Shown here: positions 41,085-46,994 of the stretch, piece after piece
How positions within the stretch are numbered: the stretch's first letter is position 1
Layout of the letters: every line of letters starts with the position of its first letter
Origin: Shouchella shacheensis
Lineage (GTDB): Bacteria; Bacillota; Bacilli; Bacillales; Bacillaceae_D
DNA: 46,994 nt
NCBI RefSeq assembly: GCF_001484965.1
Contig: NZ_LLYY01000033.1
Span: 1 to 46,994, forward strand
Direction of reading: 5' to 3'
Program-made: the position numbers and the translations under genes
The notes under the pieces: model-generated
What the model was told of the DNA's origin: nothing
What the model saw: only the letters and a program-made list of their open reading frames with translations
Databases searched by the model: none

Positions 41085-42137
41085 TTATTCCTCTTGGTGA
41101 GTATGGAAGTTCTCGACAAGCGAATCCAAGTGGTCAAGCTCTTCCTGATATTCAATGATCGCTGAAATCGCTGGTAGGAAGGAGTGCCACTGGGATAAGT
41201 CAAAGGCCTCCTCTTCATACAGCGTGACGAAGAGGTTCGTCATCGATGCCTGCCCTTCATCTAGTTCAGAGATATAATCTTCTGGTGCGTGCGCACTCAC
41301 CTTGCCGTTGTAGCGAAGCAAGATACGGTGGTGGTAATCCGTTAACTGGAAAATATGTTCTTCAATTCGTGTCTGAACGCGCTCAGGAAGCTGAAAATAC
41401 TCGTCCGAACGCTTCTCAAGACCTTCCAGAACGGTGTACGCTCTTTCACTAGCAGTAATCATCTGTCTAAAGACGACGACCCTTCGTTGCTGGAAGAACG
41501 TTTTTTTACGGAAGTAGTTGCGTTCCTCACGGTACAGCTTAAAGAGCTCTTCGCATTTATCCAGTCCTTTTCGCATCTCTTGGAGGTCTTCACGAAGCGT
41601 TGAGGGATCCGCGTCATGGCGAATAAGAAGATGCAACCATTGAATCAGCGTATCTGTCGTGCTCTCCATTTGAGTATAGACTTTCTTTTCATAGCGCGGG
41701 GGGATAAACACCAAATTCACTAAAAAGGCAGAGGTGATCCCAATTAACACGAAAAGAAATCGCTGAGAAGCAAACTCCAGAAAAGCGTCTGACGGGCTCT
41801 CCATAATAATGATAATCGTCACGATAGCCGTTGGAATAATAGCGGACTCAAGTTTCAATTTAATGAAAATGCCAATAGACAGCATGACCACAACCCCGAC
41901 CACAAACGGTTCATGTCCAAACGTCATCACGAACGCCACACCGATAATCGCCCCGATTAAGTTGGCTTGTACTTGATGGCTAAATGTACGAAACGTGCGA
42001 AACAATGATGGTTGAATGGCGAATGCTGCGGCAATTGCTGCAAATGTTGGCGGTTGGTCAAAGTTAAGCCAATTCGCAAGGTAAAGAGCCAGTACGACAG
42101 CAAGCCCTGTTTTTAAAATACGAGCTCCTAGTCTCAT
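41085..42137 (-). CDS. ygaE: FUSC/aromatic-acid-exporter-type membrane protein (YgaE)
   Basis: A 350-residue protein: residues 1-150 hold about five membrane spans with the family motif PPTFAAIAAAFAIQPSLFRT, and residues 155-345 a charged helical cytoplasmic domain. It corresponds to B. subtilis YgaE (UPF0421-type). Transport function is assumed from the family. Divergent from nothing close; it lies between ygaD and hemL as in B. subtilis. The ribosome site is GAAAGGATT before the ATG. Confidence 0.88.
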   Translation of the reverse strand: MRLGARILKTGLAVVLALYLANWLNFDQPPTFAAIAAAFAIQPSLFRTFRTFSHQVQANLIGAIIGVAFVMTFGHEPFVVGVVVMLSIGIFIKLKLESAIIPTAIVTIIIIMESPSDAFLEFASQRFLFVLIGITSAFLVNLVFIPPRYEKKVYTQMESTTDTLIQWLHLLIRHDADPSTLREDLQEMRKGLDKCEELFKLYREERNYFRKKTFFQQRRVVVFRQMITASERAYTVLEGLEKRSDEYFQLPERVQTRIEEHIFQLTDYHHRILLRYNGKVSAHAPEDYISELDEGQASMTNLFVTLYEEEAFDLSQWHSFLPAISAIIEYQEELDHLDSLVENFHTHQEE

Positions 42138-42239
42138 GAAATGAATCCTTTCTCAGGTTCGAGTCGAGTCGTTTTTGACCCGTTTTCATTATACGCAAGG
42201 CGCTACTTTTTTTCAAAAGCAAGCCCCATAACCGCTAAT

Positions 42240-43538
42240 CTATGAGTGAGTTGCAACTTCTATGAATGCTTTTCGCGCAGCCTCAATCGTTTTTTTGATG
42301 TCCTTTTCCCGATGAGCAGTCGTGAGAAACCAGGCTTCATATTTAGACGGAGCGAGATGAACTCCCTCATCGAGCATCGCTTTAAAAAAGATCGAAAATT
42401 GGTTTCCATTCGTTCGTGTCGCTCCGTCGTAATCCGAAATAACTTCCTTTGTGAAAAAGACGGTTAGCGCTCCTTTTAAGCGGTTCACCGTGATTGGAAC
42501 ACGGGCCTCTTCGGCCGCTTCTAACAGGCCTTTTTCAAGTTTGGCACCAAGGGTATCGAGCCGATCGTATACTCCTTCCTCCTGTAAAACATGCAAACAG
42601 GCAATACCAGCGCTCATGGAAGCTGGGTTTCCGGCCATTGTTCCGGCTTGATAGGCAGGTCCAAGAGGAGCGACCTGTTCCATAATGTCCATTCGCCCGC
42701 CGTAGGCACCGATCGGCAGTCCGCCGCCGATGATTTTCCCGAGCGCGGTCATATCAGGTTCAACTCCGAGCAGATTCTGTGCCCCGCCATACATAAAGCG
42801 GAAGGCGGTAATGACTTCATCGTAAATGACAAGCGCCCCGTGGGCATGAGCGAGTTCGTTCACGGCTTCTAGGAATCCTGGCGCTGGTTCGACGATGCCG
42901 AAATTGCCGACGATCGGTTCAACGAGGACCGCAGCTGTTTCATCTCCCCATTTTTCCAATGCGCTTCTAAAGGCTTCGACGTTGTTAAAAGGAATGGTGA
43001 TGACTTCTTCAGCTGTTGCTCTCGTCACCCCGGCAGAGTCAGGGGTACCAAGCGTTGATGGTCCAGAGCCCGCTGCAACGAGGACCAGGTCGGAATGTCC
43101 ATGATAGCAGCCGGCGAACTTCATAATTTTTTCACGACCGGTATAGGCTCTCGCGACGCGTATGGTTGTCATCACCGCTTCTGTTCCTGAATTAACAAAG
43201 CGTACTTTTTCAAGCGAGGGTATTGCTCCTTTTAAAAGGGAGGCAAACTCATTTTCAAGTCTGGTGGGAGCACCGTAAAGCACGCCCTTGGCGGCCTGAT
43301 CAGCAATAGCCTTTGTAATCGTTGGGTGAGCGTGGCCGGTAATAATCGGTCCATACGCCGCTAAATAATCAATATAACGATTGCCATCGACATCAAAAAA
43401 GTGGGCACCTTCCCCCCGTTCCATAAAAACCGGTGTCCCGCCCCCAACTCCTTTATAGGCACGGGAAGGACTGTTGACGCCCCCAACAATAAGGCTCTTG
43501 GCTTCGTTATAATGCTGCTCTGATGTTTGTCTATTCAT
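42240..43538 (-). CDS. gsaB: Glutamate-1-semialdehyde 2,1-aminomutase
   Basis: A 432-residue PLP enzyme that makes 5-aminolevulinate, the heme precursor. [15 protein letters not shown] at the N-terminus, [17 protein letters not shown], the cofactor aspartate in [13 protein letters not shown] and the Schiff-base lysine in [16 protein letters not shown] are all present. B. subtilis has two copies (hemL and gsaB); the position next to ygaE and bcp matches gsaB. The ATG at 43538 follows GGAGGG. Confidence 0.95.
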   Translation of the reverse strand: MNRQTSEQHYNEAKSLIVGGVNSPSRAYKGVGGGTPVFMERGEGAHFFDVDGNRYIDYLAAYGPIITGHAHPTITKAIADQAAKGVLYGAPTRLENEFASLLKGAIPSLEKVRFVNSGTEAVMTTIRVARAYTGREKIMKFAGCYHGHSDLVLVAAGSGPSTLGTPDSAGVTRATAEEVITIPFNNVEAFRSALEKWGDETAAVLVEPIVGNFGIVEPAPGFLEAVNELAHAHGALVIYDEVITAFRFMYGGAQNLLGVEPDMTALGKIIGGGLPIGAYGGRMDIMEQVAPLGPAYQAGTMAGNPASMSAGIACLHVLQEEGVYDRLDTLGAKLEKGLLEAAEEARVPITVNRLKGALTVFFTKEVISDYDGATRTNGNQFSIFFKAMLDEGVHLAPSKYEAWFLTTAHREKDIKKTIEAARKAFIEVATHS

Positions 43539-43697
43539 AATGCCCTCCATGTATCAGAAACTATCTTCAACACATTCAACCATAGCAACGTGAAAACAGC
43601 AAGCGTCACAGGATAGAGAAACGTAAGCTATTGCTTGAGTGCCCGGATTAAGCTAATCTAAAGTGGAGGAAAGTTAATAGAGAGGTTGTGAGCAAAT

Positions 43698-44165
43698 ATG
43701 GTTGAAATAGGAGAACAAGCACCTGACTTTACATTACATGCCGATGGGGATAGAGAAATTTCGCTTTCGGATTACAAAGGGAAGAACATTGTGCTTTACT
43801 TTTATCCGAAAGATATGACACCAGGGTGTACGACAGAAGCGTGTGATTTTAGAGATCAATCACGTTTGTTCGAAGAGTTGAATACGGCTGTTCTTGGCGT
43901 TAGTCCGGACTCTGCCGAGAGACACGATAAATTTGTTGCAAAGCATGGGCTTTCCTTTCCTCTTTTGGCTGACGAGGATTTGGAAGCGGCGAAGAGGTAC
44001 GGGGTATGGCAATTGAAGAAGAATTTTGGAAAAGAGTATATGGGCATTGTCCGCTCAACGTTTATTATTAACAAAGACTTCAACGTTGTGAAGGAATGGC
44101 GCAACGTTCGCGTTAAAAATCATGTGGACGAGGTACGCTCCTACATCGAGGAGAATTTACTGTGA
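43698..44165 (+). CDS. bcp: Thioredoxin-dependent peroxiredoxin Bcp (YgaF)
   Basis: A 155-residue peroxidase. The peroxidatic Cys44 and resolving Cys49 lie in TPGCTTEACDFRD, and the family motif VLYFYPKDM precedes them. It reduces hydrogen and lipid peroxides with thioredoxin. Divergent from gsaB. Its stop overlaps the GTG of the next gene (GTGA), so the two are coupled. AGAGAGGTTG precedes the ATG. No PerR box is obvious upstream. Confidence 0.95.
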   Translation: MVEIGEQAPDFTLHADGDREISLSDYKGKNIVLYFYPKDMTPGCTTEACDFRDQSRLFEELNTAVLGVSPDSAERHDKFVAKHGLSFPLLADEDLEAAKRYGVWQLKKNFGKEYMGIVRSTFIINKDFNVVKEWRNVRVKNHVDEVRSYIEENLL

Positions 44166-45130
44166 AGAGGGAGAAAAAGTGGCAAGTTGCAACTTCAGCA
44201 AAAATTCGCAGAGACTTGCGTGAAGATTTAACGTCAAACTTTCCCGAAGCGGATTTTCACTTTTTTACGTCGATGGAAGAGGCCGAGAGCAAATTATCCG
44301 AAACAGACATTTTATTAACATACGGAGAGGATGTAGAGGCGAAGCACATCCAACAAGCTCCCTCTTTAAAGTGGATCAATGTTTTATCGGCAGGTGTTGA
44401 AGAAATGCCCTTTGATGCCATAGAATCAGCCGGTATTCTGATGACAAACAGCAGAGGAATTCACGCCACACCAATGGCCGAGTACGTGCTTTGGGCGATA
44501 CTCGATCAAGCGAAGTGCCGCGAACGATTTGAGGCGGCAAAGTCAGATTTGAAATGGGAGGGGGACCTCCTTACAAAAGAGTTAGTCAGTCAGACGGTTG
44601 TCATTCTTGGCACAGGTGCGATTGGCACAGAAACGGCGCGACTAGCAAAGGCATTTCGTATGAAGACCGTTGGAGTTAACACAAATGGTCGCAGTGTTGA
44701 ACATTTTGATGCCGTGTTTTCCATCGAAAAGATGGCCGAGGCGATTAAGGAAGCCGATTACCTAGTGAATATCTTGCCATATACGGCAAAAACCGATCGA
44801 TTACTCGGTGAAGCCGAATTTGCCCTTTTAAAGAAAGAAGCAGTTTTTATTAATGTTGGTCGCGGGAGAACGGTCATTGAAGAAGAGTTGATGGTGGCAC
44901 TTGAGAAGGAAGCATTTGCGCATGCAGTGCTCGATGTATTTGAGACGGAGCCATTGCCAGAAGGCTCTCCTCTTTGGAAGATGCCGTCGGTGACCCTCTC
45001 GCCCCATGTTTCCGGGGCAACATCGAATTACCAGCCGCGGGCTCTAGAGGTATTTAAAACGAACTTTCGTGTCTTTTCTGAAGGACGCACAGACTATGTG
45101 AATCGAGTTATGTTAACGAAGGGATATTAA
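44162..45130 (+). CDS. D-isomer-specific 2-hydroxyacid dehydrogenase family protein
   Basis: A 322-residue NAD(P)-dependent dehydrogenase. The Rossmann motif VVILGTGAIGTETARLA, the catalytic Arg in INVGRGRTVIEEE, the Glu in DVFETEPLP and the His in LSPHVSGAT are present. It resembles the phosphoglycerate-dehydrogenase-like branch acting on 2-ketoacids such as glyoxylate or hydroxypyruvate; substrate uncertain. The start is GTG at 44162, overlapping the bcp stop by four bases. Confidence 0.9.
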   Translation: MKREKKWQVATSAKIRRDLREDLTSNFPEADFHFFTSMEEAESKLSETDILLTYGEDVEAKHIQQAPSLKWINVLSAGVEEMPFDAIESAGILMTNSRGIHATPMAEYVLWAILDQAKCRERFEAAKSDLKWEGDLLTKELVSQTVVILGTGAIGTETARLAKAFRMKTVGVNTNGRSVEHFDAVFSIEKMAEAIKEADYLVNILPYTAKTDRLLGEAEFALLKKEAVFINVGRGRTVIEEELMVALEKEAFAHAVLDVFETEPLPEGSPLWKMPSVTLSPHVSGATSNYQPRALEVFKTNFRVFSEGRTDYVNRVMLTKGY

Positions 45131-45151
45131 CGCTATCAGGAGGGTCGGCAC

Positions 45152-45457
45152 ATGAAGCTGCTCATATGCATTATTGATGATTTTTATTCAGGTGAGGTGG
45201 AACGACAGTTGCGGGAACACGGGTATAGAATGACTGAATTGGCTAGTTCTGGAGGTTTTCTTCGTAAGGGCAGTACAACATTTCTCTTTGGCGTTCACGA
45301 AACAGATCTTCCTGGTCTGAAGGCAGCTTTGAATGAGGCCTGCTTAGACGTCGAAAAAAAGAAAAGACCGAAGGATAAAAAAACACATCGGTATACGTCT
45401 TTTCTTGTTTCTGCTGCCAACGCTACCCCCCTGCTGCTTACCACAGACCCAAAATAA
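45152..45457 (+). CDS. DarA-like PII-type cyclic-di-AMP receptor (short form)
   Basis: A 101-residue protein of the DarA/YaaQ family, whose B. subtilis member binds cyclic di-AMP as a trimer. The start [35 protein letters not shown] and the next residues STTFLFGV match the family's ligand loop (ASTGGFLKxGNTT). The later part is shorter than DarA and lysine-rich ([16 protein letters not shown]), so ligand contacts may differ. CAGGAGGG precedes the ATG, 21 bases after the dehydrogenase gene, suggesting a bcp-dehydrogenase-darA-like operon. Confidence 0.8.
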   Translation: MKLLICIIDDFYSGEVERQLREHGYRMTELASSGGFLRKGSTTFLFGVHETDLPGLKAALNEACLDVEKKKRPKDKKTHRYTSFLVSAANATPLLLTTDPK

Positions 45458-45460
45458 TAC

Positions 45461-45494
45461 GAAGCGAGTGCCCCGTGGCGCTCGCTTCTTCTTT
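45461..45494 (+). terminator. Terminator of the bcp operon
   Basis: GAAGCGAGTGCC pairs with GGCGCTCGCTTC (one wobble), then TTCTTT. Confidence 0.8.
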
Positions 45495-45550
45495 GCCTCC
45501 GAATACGATGTTATGCTTGAATTTGAGCAGAAAAAGTTTGGCGCTGGCAG

Positions 45551-45587
45551 TTGCGTTATGGCCATTGCTAGCTTATAATTACTATAA
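45551..45587 (+). promoter_or_regulatory. perR promoter with PerR box over the -10
   Basis: TTGCGT (45551-45556), 17 bp, TATAAT (45574-45579). TTATAATTACTATAA at 45573-45587 matches the PerR box TTATAATnATTATAA at 13 of 14 positions and covers the -10 box, so PerR should repress its own gene. Confidence 0.85.
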
Positions 45588-45624
45588 AGAAAGAATAGTT
45601 TTATTAGAAATGGGGCGCATTCTT

Positions 45625-46062
45625 ATGTCAAACCACGGCTTAACAGAAGCGATTGATGCGCTAAAAAGCACACGTGTACGTATGACGCCTCAACGTCATG
45701 CTATTTTAGAATTCCTATATGAATCGATGTCACATCCAACGGCTGATGAAATTTACAAGGCCCTTGAAGGACGTTTCCCGAATATGAGTGTTGCAACCGT
45801 TTATAATAATTTGCGGGTTTTTAAAGAAGTGGGGATTGTTAAGGAGCTAACGTACGGCGATTCTTCGAGCCGTTTTGATTGTGTGACAAGCAACCATTAT
45901 CACATCATCTGTAATTCCTGCGGGAAAATTGTCGATTTCCACTATCCGGGTTTGGATGAGGTGGAGACGCTCGCTGAGCATGTGACTGGTTTTTCCGTGG
46001 ATACCCATCGTATGGAGATCTACGGCACGTGTCCATCCTGTCAAAAGCGCATTAATGAGTGA
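45625..46062 (+). CDS. perR: Peroxide-responsive repressor PerR
   Basis: A 145-residue Fur-family repressor, the same length as B. subtilis PerR. All regulatory-metal ligands are kept (His37, Asp85, His91, His93, Asp104), as are the four structural-zinc cysteines (Cys96, Cys99, Cys136, Cys139). The recognition region [15 protein letters not shown] is typical. An additional Cys86 next to the ligand Asp85 is unusual. The ATG at 45625 was chosen by alignment with PerR; the ribosome site is weak (ATGGGGC). Longer frames upstream would run through the promoter. The neighbouring ygzB gene supports orthology. Confidence 0.97.
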   Translation: MSNHGLTEAIDALKSTRVRMTPQRHAILEFLYESMSHPTADEIYKALEGRFPNMSVATVYNNLRVFKEVGIVKELTYGDSSSRFDCVTSNHYHIICNSCGKIVDFHYPGLDEVETLAEHVTGFSVDTHRMEIYGTCPSCQKRINE

Positions 46063-46071
46063 AACTAGTGA

Positions 46072-46106
46072 AGAGACATCTGATATACGCTCAGATGTCT
46101 CTTTTT
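46072..46106 (+). terminator. Terminator of perR
   Basis: AGAGACATCTGA pairs with TCAGATGTCTCT, followed by a T run. Confidence 0.9.
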
Positions 46107-46110
46107 ATCG

Positions 46111-46228
46111 AGCTCCGGCGCCCGCTCGCTCGAGGTTTCTTCAGACCGCCGGATCAAGTCAAAGGGCGGAAATGATACTGCCGTTCTTGCAGAACTTGTC
46201 GCTCGTGAGCAGGGCGCCGGAGCTTTTC
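46111..46228 (+). repeat. Intergenic palindromic repeat, family A (copy 3)
   Basis: Begins AGCTCCGGCGCCCGCTCGC and ends CAGGGCGCCGGAGCTTTTC. The right end has changed to GGAGCTT, making the outer arms AGCTCCGGCGCCC and GGGCGCCGGAGCT perfectly complementary. Confidence 0.85.
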
Positions 46229-46235
46229 GGATTTT

Positions 46236-46270
46236 TCTAGCTTCGGCGAGGAGACCCGCCTCCGCTTTTC
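46236..46270 (+). repeat. Miniature family B repeat
   Basis: TCTAGCTTCGGCGAGGAGAC and CCGCCTCCGCTTTTC: both ends of family B with almost all of the interior gone. Confidence 0.7.
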
Positions 46271-46279
46271 GGTTGAGGT

Positions 46280-46642
46280 TTATGCTTTTGTCGTGGTTTT
46301 TGGAGAGTTGTAGGACTCATCGAATTCCTTGCCTTCAAGAGACTTGTCCATTGTCAGGGGCTGATCACAGTGCATGCAGGCGTCAACACGACCGAGGACC
46401 TTCGTTGCTTTTTCGCAGTTCGGACAAACGATCGGTACTGCCCTGGTAGAGAGGAGGCCGATGAAGAAGTAGACCACTGTACTTGCGATCACGGCAAGCA
46501 ACCCTAGAATCATCGTTGTGACCATGACAAATGTATAGTCCCGAAAAAAGATGCCGACGTACATGATTAGAATTCCGGCAAAAACAAGGACGAGGGCAAA
46601 TGTACGAATCCTGTTTATTTTATTAGAATATTTTAAACTCAT
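46280..46642 (-). CDS. ygzB: YgzB family membrane protein
   Basis: A 120-residue protein with two membrane spans (about 14-34 and 40-65) and a C-terminal zinc-ribbon-like part with two CxxC pairs ([11 protein letters not shown] and ACMHCDQPL). It matches the YgzB (UPF0295) family; function unknown. It is convergent with perR, the conserved arrangement in Bacillus. Strong CAGGAGG precedes the ATG. Confidence 0.93.
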   Translation of the reverse strand: MSLKYSNKINRIRTFALVLVFAGILIMYVGIFFRDYTFVMVTTMILGLLAVIASTVVYFFIGLLSTRAVPIVCPNCEKATKVLGRVDACMHCDQPLTMDKSLEGKEFDESYNSPKTTTKA

Positions 46643-46809
46643 GTATGTAACCTCCTGTACATTCTTTCTAACCTAATTTAGTTGGTAGTGTTAGTATATC
46701 ATAGAACGCTTTCTTGTTTTAGAGTAATCTTTATGATTCAATAAGGGAGAGGACTTTGCGCTATTTATACGGGTTAAAGAACGGGTTAAGAATTTTTTTG
46801 GTTAAAGTG

Positions 46810-46994
46810 TTGACGTCCTTTTTAAGTGTGTGATATATTATTCCTTGTCGCCGCGGCAATGCAAAAACGCGCCGCAAGCGAAAAGATATTTGACCTGAAC
46901 GTTCATCTGTGATACATTAATTGAGTCGCTGAAACGGAAGCGTCAAACGAGTTCTTTGAAAACTGAACAAAAGCCAAGCGTAAAAAAAGAGATA
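46810..46994 (+). promoter_or_regulatory. Tandem rRNA-operon promoters and leader
   Basis: P1: TTGACG (46810-46815), 18 bp, TATATT (46834-46839). P2: TTGACC (46890-46895), 17 bp, TACATT (46913-46918). Downstream, GTTCTTTGAAAACTGAAC (46950-46967) is the leader motif found before 16S rRNA genes in Bacillaceae. Paired promoters of this kind are typical of rrn operons. The 16S gene itself must begin just beyond the window. Confidence 0.85.

Noticed and set aside
46920-46994. The start of a 16S rRNA gene
   Set aside because: Only the promoter and leader are visible; the conserved GAGTTTGATC region is not reached before the window ends.

Overview
The window looks like chromosomal DNA from a spore-forming, halotolerant and probably alkaliphilic member of the Bacillaceae; I cannot name a species. 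Evidence: Shine-Dalgarno sites of the AAAGGAGG type; spore genes (gamma-type SASP, SspK, PdaA) with two sigma-G-like promoters; a complete ectABC compatible-solute operon; and a gene order that, as far as I recall it, follows the Bacillus subtilis yfkD-yfkAB, pdaA, yfhF-recX-yfhH-sspK-yfhP-mutY-fabL-sspE-ygaC-ygaD-ygaE-gsaB-bcp-perR-ygzB segment and runs into an rRNA operon promoter at the right edge. TTG start codons are unusually frequent.

Layout. 1-11.5 kb is accessory: the probable tail of an IS200/IS605 element, a secreted CHRD-domain protein, a TipA/Mta-like MerR regulator with a textbook 19-bp-spacer promoter, RNase HI, an aldehyde dehydrogenase/N-hydroxylase pair, a PerR-type catalase, and a two-gene unit in which a 1024-residue acetyltransferase fusion is translationally coupled to a metal-dependent amidohydrolase. 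11.5-17.5 kb holds a small membrane protein, oligoendopeptidase F, cytochrome bd (cydAB) and, just upstream of cydAB, a 55-residue FbpB-like iron-sparing protein. 17.5-28.4 kb holds YtxH-like, YfkD, radical-SAM YfkAB, a PGAM-type phosphatase, a CNNM/CBS transporter with a structured leader, a DUF368 lipid-carrier transporter, PdaA, a GAF protein and RlmD. 28.4-30.8 kb is ectABC. 31-46.7 kb is the conserved yfh-yga block: recX, mutY, fabL, nucleoside phosphatase, ABC exporter, hemL/gsaB, peroxiredoxin, a DarA-like c-di-AMP receptor, perR and ygzB.

Connections. PerR, catalase and the Bcp peroxiredoxin form a peroxide-defence theme; PerR-like boxes overlie the katA and perR promoters. FbpB, PerR, catalase, cytochrome bd and the N-hydroxylase share an iron/heme theme. 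The intergenic regions, mostly between convergent genes, carry two families of about 120-bp palindromic repeats (called A and B here) with shared ends. Family B copies show compensatory base changes in their stems, and one truncated copy is joined to a 15-unit, 21-bp minisatellite.

The best candidates for undescribed biology are the acetyltransferase-fusion/amidohydrolase unit (7542-11470), the A/B repeat families, and the leader with mutually exclusive helices upstream of the CNNM transporter (23421-23602).
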